From an uncultured Flavobacteriaceae bacterium (GTDB lineage: Bacteria; Bacteroidota; Bacteroidia; Flavobacteriales; Flavobacteriaceae), in assembly GCA_947489085.1 (NCBI GenBank), contig CANLCJ010000012.1, positions 37,046 to 101,045 on the forward strand: a DNA stretch of 64,000 nucleotides. Direction: 5' to 3'. Positions 1 through 7,146 of the stretch are shown here, in pieces (position 1 is the stretch's first letter; each line of letters starts with the position of its first letter). A model generated the notes under the pieces. The model had not been told where the DNA came from. It searched no databases and saw only the letters and a program-made list of their open reading frames with translations. A program made the translations under genes and the position numbers.

Positions 1-1
1 T

Positions 2-451
2 GGAGATCTTAAAGCAGATATAGCAGAGGCAAAATCGTTCGATCTGCAACTAGACGCAGTTTACTTTGGAGTTAAAAACAGCAGTGCTTATAATTACGAA
101 ACCGATAATAAAACACGAGTTATAAACAAAACGGTAGGTATTGAGCGTAACAAGTTATACAATGGTTTAAATATAATAAATGTTGTAGACCAATTGTTAC
201 TGCCAGTATTTAGAGTTGGAGTTAAAAATAAAGGAAAAGCAGAAATTCCAGAAGTTCCAGCCAAAGCCGTTAAATATTACTTTGCCTCAGAATTTTTAGT
301 AGATAATTTTAATATACCAGAACATAGAGTTGAAGATTTTATAGCCTATGTAGAAGGCAGTGATTTCGATTTTTCATTGCTGAACTATGGCAGGGAAATG
401 GAATTTCTAGAACTTTTAAATAAAAAAAGCATTGCCTTTCTAGAAAAGTAA
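2..451 (+). CDS. C-terminal part of a carboxypeptidase-like regulatory domain protein (5' end outside window)
   Basis: The frame is open from the left edge to the TAA at 449-451, so this is the 3' end of a longer gene; the first possible internal start (TTG at 194) is not the real start. About 149 residues are visible. The tail (residues such as NFNIPEHRVEDFIAYVEG, then a Leu/Glu-rich end) resembles the C-terminus of flavobacterial surface proteins that begin with a carboxypeptidase-regulatory-like beta-sandwich, judged from memory of the family. The gene precedes a DUF6702 gene and an M1 peptidase on the same strand, an arrangement that suggests one envelope-related operon. The identity is tentative because the diagnostic N-terminal half is missing. 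Confidence 0.5.
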   Translation, partial: GDLKADIAEAKSFDLQLDAVYFGVKNSSAYNYETDNKTRVINKTVGIERNKLYNGLNIINVVDQLLLPVFRVGVKNKGKAEIPEVPAKAVKYYFASEFLVDNFNIPEHRVEDFIAYVEGSDFDFSLLNYGREMEFLELLNKKSIAFLEK

Positions 452-579
452 AGTTTTAAATACTATTTAATAGCCCCTAAAAACGAGATAGCCTGAAAGG
501 GCGTTTTGGTTTTTAAAAATTGTTTATCATCGATTATCTGGTTTACAGTAATTTGAATAAGAATAGCTACATTCGCCTT

Positions 580-1089
580 ATGAAATTAGTAAGATGTATT
601 ATTTTTAGTTTTTTAATGGTTACAATCTGTGCGTCTTATACAAGTAGTTTGCACAAATACTACATAAGTAACACGCAAATTGAGTATGTTAAGGCCGAAA
701 AAAGTATACAGATAATTTCTCGTGTTTTTATAGACGATTTAGAAAAAGTGCTCACAGAACGTTACGAAAAGACAATAACAATTAATGACGTGTCTGGAAA
801 CGAAAATGATGCATATTTAAAGGATTATTTAAATACCAAACTTCAATTTAAAATCAATAATAAGGAAAGAACCTTAAATTTTGTAGGCAAAGAAATTAGT
901 GGCAATCTTATAAAGTGTTATTTGGAAATTAATAAAGTAAAGCATTTAAAATCTATAGAGGTATCTAACCAGATTTTGTTCGATCTATTCGCCGAACAAC
1001 AAAATATAACAAAACTTAATATAAATAACACAACAAAAAGTTATTTGCTTTCTAAGCAAAATAGCAAAGCAAAACTAGGTTTTAATTAA
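580..1089 (+). CDS. DUF6702 family protein (exported, unknown function)
   Basis: A 169-residue protein starting at ATG 580; a TTG further upstream in frame (520) would add 20 non-signal-like residues and is less likely. The N-terminus has a short hydrophobic segment (residues about 5-20), followed by the family-typical block SLHKYYISNTQIEYV and then IQIISRVFIDDLEKVL. This matches the DUF6702 family of Bacteroidota as I recall it; no biochemical role is known. It sits 128 bases after the surface-protein fragment and 89 bases before the M1 peptidase, its usual neighbour in this phylum. The rest of the protein is rich in Lys, Asn and Ile and shows no catalytic motif. Confidence 0.75.
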   Translation: MKLVRCIIFSFLMVTICASYTSSLHKYYISNTQIEYVKAEKSIQIISRVFIDDLEKVLTERYEKTITINDVSGNENDAYLKDYLNTKLQFKINNKERTLNFVGKEISGNLIKCYLEINKVKHLKSIEVSNQILFDLFAEQQNITKLNINNTTKSYLLSKQNSKAKLGFN

Positions 1090-1108
1090 AATTTAGTATA
1101 AAAAGTTT

Positions 1109-1116
1109 TATTTTTG
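1109..1116 (+). promoter_or_regulatory. Candidate -7 element TATTTTTG for the M1 peptidase gene
   Basis: The octamer fits the Bacteroidota -7 consensus TAnnTTTG and lies 62 bases before the ATG at 1179. No convincing -33 TTG was identified. Given the AT-rich background a chance match is possible. Confidence 0.35.
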
Positions 1117-1178
1117 AGAACATTATAAAGTATTAGCTATAACAAGAAATTTATTTTTAAAATCATAAGGTTTATTAT

Positions 1179-3479
1179 ATGAGGAATCTTTTTTATTACA
1201 TTTTAGCCTTTTTTATGACGGCTAATACCTTCGCGCAACAGCAAGATACTACAGCCGTAAAAAGAGGGCACACCAACACAAATAAATTTAAACAACTTTA
1301 CGATCAGTTTTCCACCCCGAATGCTTATCGAGCCGCATCAGGAGCGCCTGGTTATGCCTACTACCAGCAACAAGCAGATTATAAAATGAATATTACGGTA
1401 GACGATGAAAACGCACGACTATCAGGATTCGAAAAAATAACTTATACAAACAACTCTCCAGACGTTTTACGTTATTTATGGGTGCAATTAGATCAAAATG
1501 TACGCTCTAAAGATTCCAAAACACCGTTAATAGAAGGAAAGGCACTAGAACCTGTATTTCTTCCAAAAGACTTTACCGCTAAATACACCAAGGCACCTTT
1601 TGATGGAGGCTTTGTTATAGAACACGTTAAAAACTCTAAAGGCGAGCCTCTAGCACATACAATTCACCAAACCATGATGCGGGTAGAATTACCTAAACCC
1701 ATGCAAACAGGCGATAAATTTACGTTTTCTATACAATGGTGGTATAATATAAACGATCATGTTATAGAGCGAGACCGCTCAGGCTACGAATACTTTCCAA
1801 AAGATAAAAATAGAGCATACGTAATTGCTCAGTTTTACCCAAGAATGGCTGTTTATAGTGATGTTGAAGGTTGGCAAAACTCTCAATTTTGGGGACGTGA
1901 TGAGTTTGCGCTACCTTTTGGAGATTTTGAAGTAGATATAACAGTTCCCGCAGATCATATTTTAGATGGTACAGGCGTACTTGTAAATAGAAAGGACGTT
2001 TATACAGAAACCATGTTAGAACGTTATGAAAACGCAAAAAAAACTTATGATAAACCTGTTTTAATTGTAACACAAAAAGAAGCAGAAGCAGCAGAAAAAG
2101 GATTTGCAAAAACAACTAAAACATGGAAACTAAGAGCAAAAAATGTTAGGGATTTTGGTTTTGCAACCTCGCGAAAATTTATCTTAGATATGATGGCAGT
2201 CAAAATAGGGGGGAAAGACGTTATGGCCGTATCTATGTATCCTAAAGAAGGTAATCCATTATGGGAGGAATGGTCTACAAAAGCAGTAGCGAGTACCTTA
2301 AAGACATATTCTAGAATGACTTTCGATTACCCTTACCACAAAGCAATATCTGTACACGCAAAAAATCAAGGAATGGAATACCCTATGATTTGTTGGAATT
2401 ACGGTAGGCCTAAGGAAGACGGCACCTATAATGATCGTGTAAAGTATGCAATGATGGGGGTTATAATTCACGAAGTAGGGCATAACTTTTTTCCTATGAT
2501 TGTGAATAGCGATGAGCGCCAGTGGACATGGATGGACGAAGGTTTAAATACGTTTGTACAATATGTGGCAGAACAGGACTTTGGGAAAACCTATCCAAGT
2601 GCGCTTTCTGAGAAAGACACACATTTCCCTTCAGATAGAGGGCCTGCACACATGATAGTGCCTTACATGAGCGGTAACCAAGACTTTATAGCGCCTATAA
2701 TGACCAAAGGCAGCAACACGTACCAATTTGGTAATAATGCTTACGGGAAGCCAGCTACAGCATTAAATATATTAAGAGAAACGGTTATGGGGCACGAGTT
2801 GTTCGATTACGCTTTTAAAGAATACGCCAGACGCTGGAAATTTAAACACCCAACTCCAGAAGATTTTTTTAGAACGATGGAAGATGCTTCTGCATTCGAT
2901 TTAGATTGGTTTTGGAGAGGTTGGTTTTACACTACAGATTGGGTAGATATAGGTGTAAAAGACGTAAAACGTTATTTTGTTACTTCTCAACCAAACGCCT
3001 ATATAAGAGCATACTTGAAAGAACACGGTATAACACAAAAACAATTAAAACCTTTAGTATATACCGTAGAAGAAGGTAGCGAAGATTTTAAAAAGAGCAT
3101 GCTAAAACAAAAGGTTGCAGATGTAGAAACCTTAAAATCCTATATTATGGATAATTTTTCAGCAGAAGAACAAAGTGCCATCAAAGTACCACAATATTTC
3201 TACAATGTAACCTTCGAAAAGCCAGGAGGCTTAGTTATGCCTATTATAGTAGAGTATACCTATAAGGATGGCTCTAAGCTTAAAGAAACGTACCCTGCAG
3301 AAATTTGGAGATTAAACGATAAAGAAGTAAGTAAAGTAATAGCAAGCGATAAAGAAATTGTAAGTATACAAATAGACGCAAAACTGGAAACAGCAGATGT
3401 TAATGTAGAAAACAATGTATGGCCTCGACGAGAAGTTAAAAGCGAGTTTGAACGTTTTAAGTCTACAAACAAGAATTAA
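1179..3479 (+). CDS. M1 family zinc metallopeptidase, exported
   Basis: A 766-residue aminopeptidase-like protein with an N-terminal signal peptide ending near the FAQQQ at residues 18-22. The M1 signature is complete: exopeptidase-type motif NQGMEYP upstream, zinc site HEVGH at residues 431-435 and the third ligand Glu454 in WMDEGLNT, giving HExxH-x18-E. This predicts a gluzincin acting in the periplasm or at the cell surface on peptides. The start ATG at 1179 is directly followed by the hydrophobic signal segment, which supports it. The C-terminal 150 residues look like a beta-rich accessory domain. It is followed by a strong hairpin terminator, so it probably ends the operon with the two genes before it. 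Substrate specificity cannot be read from the sequence. Confidence 0.9.
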   Translation: MRNLFYYILAFFMTANTFAQQQDTTAVKRGHTNTNKFKQLYDQFSTPNAYRAASGAPGYAYYQQQADYKMNITVDDENARLSGFEKITYTNNSPDVLRYLWVQLDQNVRSKDSKTPLIEGKALEPVFLPKDFTAKYTKAPFDGGFVIEHVKNSKGEPLAHTIHQTMMRVELPKPMQTGDKFTFSIQWWYNINDHVIERDRSGYEYFPKDKNRAYVIAQFYPRMAVYSDVEGWQNSQFWGRDEFALPFGDFEVDITVPADHILDGTGVLVNRKDVYTETMLERYENAKKTYDKPVLIVTQKEAEAAEKGFAKTTKTWKLRAKNVRDFGFATSRKFILDMMAVKIGGKDVMAVSMYPKEGNPLWEEWSTKAVASTLKTYSRMTFDYPYHKAISVHAKNQGMEYPMICWNYGRPKEDGTYNDRVKYAMMGVIIHEVGHNFFPMIVNSDERQWTWMDEGLNTFVQYVAEQDFGKTYPSALSEKDTHFPSDRGPAHMIVPYMSGNQDFIAPIMTKGSNTYQFGNNAYGKPATALNILRETVMGHELFDYAFKEYARRWKFKHPTPEDFFRTMEDASAFDLDWFWRGWFYTTDWVDIGVKDVKRYFVTSQPNAYIRAYLKEHGITQKQLKPLVYTVEEGSEDFKKSMLKQKVADVETLKSYIMDNFSAEEQSAIKVPQYFYNVTFEKPGGLVMPIIVEYTYKDGSKLKETYPAEIWRLNDKEVSKVIASDKEIVSIQIDAKLETADVNVENNVWPRREVKSEFERFKSTNKN

Positions 3480-3503
3480 GTTTTTTTGAAATATTATAAG
3501 TAC

Positions 3504-3533
3504 AAAAGCCGATCTTTAAATCGGCTTTTTTTA
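3504..3533 (+). terminator. Rho-independent terminator after the M1 peptidase gene
   Basis: A hairpin with arms AAAAGCCGAT and ATCGGCTTTT around a short loop is followed by a T-run, 24 bases after the stop codon. It separates the peptidase operon from tatA. Confidence 0.85.
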
Positions 3534-3552
3534 TTCTAAGGAAACAGTTTAG

Positions 3553-3560
3553 TATATTTG
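3553..3560 (+). promoter_or_regulatory. TATATTTG -7 promoter element abutting the tatA start
   Basis: An exact TAnnTTTG match whose last base is only 4 bases before the GTG start at 3565. In Bacteroidota transcription normally begins about 5-8 bases after this element, so the mRNA would start at or next to the start codon (leaderless or nearly so). Confidence 0.6.
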
Positions 3561-3564
3561 CAAT

Positions 3565-3852
3565 GTGATACAGCAAGCAATTCTTTTATTTATAAGCGGA
3601 GCAGAAATAGGATTTATTCTATTTATAGCTATTTTAGTTTTTGGTGCAGATAAACTGCCCGAAATAGCAAGAGGTTTAGGTAAAGGGATGCGAACGTTAA
3701 AAGATGCTACAAACGACATTAAACACGAGATCACAAAAACAGCAGAACAGCATGGTTTAGACACTTCGGTAACCAAAGATGTAAAGAAAGAAATCGACAA
3801 GGTAAAAGAGGACCTTGAAGACTTTACAGGTTCTGTTAAAAGAAAAATATGA
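3565..3852 (+). CDS. tatA: Sec-independent protein translocase TatA/TatE family protein
   Basis: A 95-residue protein with one membrane helix (about residues 12-26), then the TatA hinge and amphipathic helix FGADKLPEIARGLGKG (26-41) and a charged Lys/Glu-rich tail ending in KRKI. This is the pore-forming or assembly subunit of the twin-arginine pathway, which exports folded proteins across the inner membrane. The start is inferred as GTG at 3565. An overlapping ATG at 3563 is immediately followed by a TGA stop and cannot be used. The first residues IQQAILLFISGAEI align well with other flavobacterial TatA N-termini. A single copy is visible and no tatC is nearby. TatA versus TatB cannot be separated by eye, though the short length favours TatA. 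Confidence 0.85.
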   Translation: MIQQAILLFISGAEIGFILFIAILVFGADKLPEIARGLGKGMRTLKDATNDIKHEITKTAEQHGLDTSVTKDVKKEIDKVKEDLEDFTGSVKRKI

Positions 3853-3970
3853 CAAAATTTTGTTAAAAAACTAGTGTTTTTGCAATTTACCCCCGATTTT
3901 TGCGTTTTATCGGTTATTAATTGTTATATTAGTGAAAAATTGCCCCAAATCCACCTATTACCACTTTAAA

Positions 3971-6235
3971 ATGAGGACAACCTCTCTTATTTGTTTTCTC
4001 TTATTTACAACATTTTTGTTTGCTAACGAAGACCGTAAAATTATCGACAAAATCGATAAGATGAACGGTAGTGCTATGGAATATTACAAGAAAAATAAAA
4101 TTGTAAAATCCGTTAATCTTTTTTTAGAAGCCAAACACTTGGCAGATTCTATAAACGACTACTATGGATTTGCCATCGCCAATTATAATTTAGGGAAAAT
4201 TCATTCTAAAATAGAAAATAAAAGCGATGCAAAAGCTTATTTTTTAAGAACTTTAGATGCTTCAAAAAAAGTAGATAACGACATCCTAATTGCAAAAACT
4301 TACATACAATTAGCAAACATATCCAAAGCAGAAGAAGCAACAGAAGAAGCTAATGAGTATTTGGAAAAAGCTATAGAATATTCAGAAATAAAAAACTATC
4401 ATACAGAAGTAGATAAAGATAAACTCAATTTTTTAAGTATAGCCGCAGGTACCTACCTCTGCGATTTGCTTGTAGATACAGATCAATTAGAAAAAGGCTT
4501 AATCAACCTTCTTAAAGTAAAAAAGTTATTAGAGGTTAATACGCCAAATTTAAGAACCAAAGGTTTCTTTAAATATATATACGCCAATTACTTTTTTAAA
4601 AAAGGACTTTATAATGCAGCAAAGGCAAATTACGAAGAAGCTATTGCTTTGGTAGAAGGCGATAAACATAAAATAAATGTTGAATTGTTAAGCAAAGTGT
4701 TTAAAAATGCTTCTCTTAATTATTATAAAGTAGAAGAGCCTGAGAAAGCTTATGCAGCCTTATTAAAATACGATACTTATAAAAGTCAATTTCTAAACAC
4801 CACAAAATTAGAACACGACAATATTATAAAGTCTAAGTACTTATTAGAAGACTACAAAAGCGACGCAGAGAAAGCTAACATAGAGCGTTTACAACAAGTA
4901 GAAGTGGCTAACCGATTAAAAAGGGGCAACAATGTAGCTATCTTAATGTTAGTGTTACTTTTGGTTTCTATAATTATTATAAGTTACGGTTACCTAACCA
5001 AACGCAGACTTTCTAAAGCTTTGAGAGCAAGAAACACAGAACTAGAGATTACCAAAAATGAAGCACTTAAATCTTCGGAATTAAAATCTAAGTTTATATC
5101 TAACGTTACACACGAATTAAGAACACCACTTTATGGCGTTGTTGGAATTACGTCTATTTTGTTACAAAATAATGATTTGAAAGAACAGGATAGAAAGCAC
5201 CTAAACTCACTTAAATATTCAGGAGATTACCTTTTAAATTTAATTAACGACATTTTACAGATAGGGCAAATTGAAGCGAATAAAGTAAAATTGAAAAAGA
5301 CATCTGTCAATCTAGAGCAACTCTTTAAAAATATTATAAATTCTTTTGAAAGTAGACTTAACGAAACAAATAATAACATCAGGTTAACTATAGACGAAGA
5401 GGTGCCTAAACACATTAAATGTGATAAGGTAAGATTGTCTCAAATTATTTTCAATCTGGCAGGTAATAGTATAAAATTTACATACAATGGTACAATAGAC
5501 TTGCGCATTAAATTGTTGGATGTAAAAGGGCGAAGAGCCAATTTAACGTTTGAAGTTGAAGACAATGGAGCTGGCATACCAAAAAGTAAATTTAAAACCA
5601 TATTCGATAATTTTTCTCAACTAGAAGATAGCAATGTAAACTATCAAGGTACAGGTTTAGGCTTAGCCATTACTAAAAACTTAATCAATCTCTTTGGAAG
5701 TAAAATACATATAGAAAGCGAAATAGGTAAAGGCACCAAATTTAGTTTTACTATTAATTTTGAAATAGATTCTAGTGCACACATCGAAAAACGTGTAAAA
5801 CAAGAAGAGGCTAGACACTTAATAGAAACGAATAAAAATTACAAAATTTTAATTGTTGAAGACAATAAAATAAATCAAATAGTAACTAAAAGTTTGCTAG
5901 AAAAGCAAGATTACCAATGTGTTGTTGTGCAAAATGGTAAAGAAGCCTTAGAGGAAGTAAGAGCCAACAAGTACGATCTGGTGTTAATGGACATAAATAT
6001 GCCTATTATGAATGGTAATGAAGCTACAGAAATAATCCGTAGTTTTAATACAACACTACCAATAATAGCACTAACCGCAGCAGATATAGAAGAAGTAAAG
6101 GATAATTATTTAGAAATAGGTTATAACGACATCATTATAAAACCATTCGATAATTACGAGTTTTTTCAAACAATTAATACACAAATACAAAAAAGCCAAC
6201 TTAGCAGCGGTGTAGATTTTACCAAAGCATCTTGA
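3971..6235 (+). CDS. TPR-containing hybrid sensor histidine kinase/response regulator
   Basis: A 754-residue protein if started at ATG 3971, which begins a clear signal peptide; a GTG at 3932 in frame would place 13 polar residues in front and is less likely. Order of domains: exported sensor region with several tetratricopeptide-like helical repeats (about 30-310), one membrane helix (about 320-341), coiled coil, HisKA with phospho-acceptor His381 in THELRTP, HATPase_c with N, G1 and G2 boxes (DNGAGIP, GTGLGLAI), and a C-terminal receiver with acceptor Asp674 in LMDINMPIMNG. It would autophosphorylate in response to an unknown signal sensed by the TPR domain and relay the phosphate to its own receiver. 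No DNA-binding output domain or cognate regulator is adjacent. It ends 19 bases before a convergent methyltransferase gene. Confidence 0.9.
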   Translation: MRTTSLICFLLFTTFLFANEDRKIIDKIDKMNGSAMEYYKKNKIVKSVNLFLEAKHLADSINDYYGFAIANYNLGKIHSKIENKSDAKAYFLRTLDASKKVDNDILIAKTYIQLANISKAEEATEEANEYLEKAIEYSEIKNYHTEVDKDKLNFLSIAAGTYLCDLLVDTDQLEKGLINLLKVKKLLEVNTPNLRTKGFFKYIYANYFFKKGLYNAAKANYEEAIALVEGDKHKINVELLSKVFKNASLNYYKVEEPEKAYAALLKYDTYKSQFLNTTKLEHDNIIKSKYLLEDYKSDAEKANIERLQQVEVANRLKRGNNVAILMLVLLLVSIIIISYGYLTKRRLSKALRARNTELEITKNEALKSSELKSKFISNVTHELRTPLYGVVGITSILLQNNDLKEQDRKHLNSLKYSGDYLLNLINDILQIGQIEANKVKLKKTSVNLEQLFKNIINSFESRLNETNNNIRLTIDEEVPKHIKCDKVRLSQIIFNLAGNSIKFTYNGTIDLRIKLLDVKGRRANLTFEVEDNGAGIPKSKFKTIFDNFSQLEDSNVNYQGTGLGLAITKNLINLFGSKIHIESEIGKGTKFSFTINFEIDSSAHIEKRVKQEEARHLIETNKNYKILIVEDNKINQIVTKSLLEKQDYQCVVVQNGKEALEEVRANKYDLVLMDINMPIMNGNEATEIIRSFNTTLPIIALTAADIEEVKDNYLEIGYNDIIIKPFDNYEFFQTINTQIQKSQLSSGVDFTKAS

Positions 6236-6254
6236 AGAGCACTTAAAAAATAAA

Positions 6255-6896
6255 TTAGAGCTTTCTGCTAATAGTTAAGCCATCTCTAATAGGTAATAAA
6301 ACCGTCTCAATACGAGGATCTTCTTTTAATAAGCTATTGTATTCCAATAGCGCCTTTGTTGCGAAATCATCAGCTTTAACGTTTTCTAATATTTTTCCAC
6401 TCCACAAAACATTATCAGATAAAATAATGCCCCCAGGATTCAGTCTGTCGATAATACAATTAAAATAATTAGGGTAATTTACCTTATCGGCATCAATAAA
6501 AATCAAATCGAAAGTGTAGCTCAGTTGAGGTATAATGTTTAAAGCAGGCCCTAGATGTTGGTGTATTTGGGCGCCATAAGGGGAAGCGTCAAAATATTTT
6601 CTTTGAAAATCAAAAAGTTCCTCATTAGTATCTATAGTATGCAACTGCCCATCTTCTTGCAACCCTTCAGCCAAACACAATGCAGAATACCCAGTGTATG
6701 TACCAATTTCTAGAATATACTTAGGCCTAACAAGTTTAGATATCATACTTAAAATACGGCCTTGATAATGCCCGCTAAGCATGCGTGGCTGTAGTATTTT
6801 TTGATAAGTTTCTCTAGTTAAAGCCTCTAAAAGTTCAGGCTCATTTTCAGAGTGTGCCACAACGTAGGCGTCTAAATCTTCTGTTATAAAATGCAT
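6255..6896 (-). CDS. Class I SAM-dependent O-methyltransferase (CCoAOMT-like family)
   Basis: A 213-residue protein of usual length for the Methyltransf_3 family. Motif I LEIGTYTGYS (62-71) binds the SAM methionine part, TIDT (87-90) contacts the ribose, and LIFIDADKVNY (131-141) plus LSDN (159-162) carry the Asp/Lys/Asn residues that in this family bind a divalent metal and the catechol-type acceptor. It likely methylates a small hydroxylated aromatic or a similar substrate in the cytoplasm; the acceptor is unknown. It is convergent with the hybrid kinase and divergent from the M16 peptidase gene, so it appears to be transcribed alone. Confidence 0.88.
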   Translation of the reverse strand: MHFITEDLDAYVVAHSENEPELLEALTRETYQKILQPRMLSGHYQGRILSMISKLVRPKYILEIGTYTGYSALCLAEGLQEDGQLHTIDTNEELFDFQRKYFDASPYGAQIHQHLGPALNIIPQLSYTFDLIFIDADKVNYPNYFNCIIDRLNPGGIILSDNVLWSGKILENVKADDFATKALLEYNSLLKEDPRIETVLLPIRDGLTISRKL

Positions 6897-7094
6897 GCTA
6901 ATAAATTAAAGACCAAAAATACTACTTTTAGCGCAGTTGTACTATGGCTCTTTGTAATACCTAAATATAGCATGTAAAACTATACATTCGATCTACAAAA
7001 ATGTGCGCTTCAAGTTATAAGTTGACTAAATTGCCCAACCTAGTTTGTACTACCATTCAAAATAAAAGCAAGATTACTGTGTAACATTATTATA

Positions 7095-7102
7095 GATTTG
7101 TA
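7095..7102 (+). promoter_or_regulatory. Candidate -7 element TAGATTTG for the M16 peptidase gene
   Basis: An exact TAnnTTTG match 44 bases before the ATG at 7147, within the 250-base divergent intergenic region. Nothing else was recognised in this region (6897-7146). Confidence 0.4.
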
Positions 7103-7146
7103 TACAAACGGAAAGTAAATCAATGATAAATTCTTAAAATCCAGCC

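Noticed and set aside
478..515. Hairpin-like AAAACG...CGTTTT after the first gene as terminator
   Set aside because: Arms are short with several mismatches; not convincing compared with the other terminators in the window.
3563..3568. ATG as start of tatA
   Set aside because: It is followed at once by TGA; the real frame begins at the overlapping GTG 3565.
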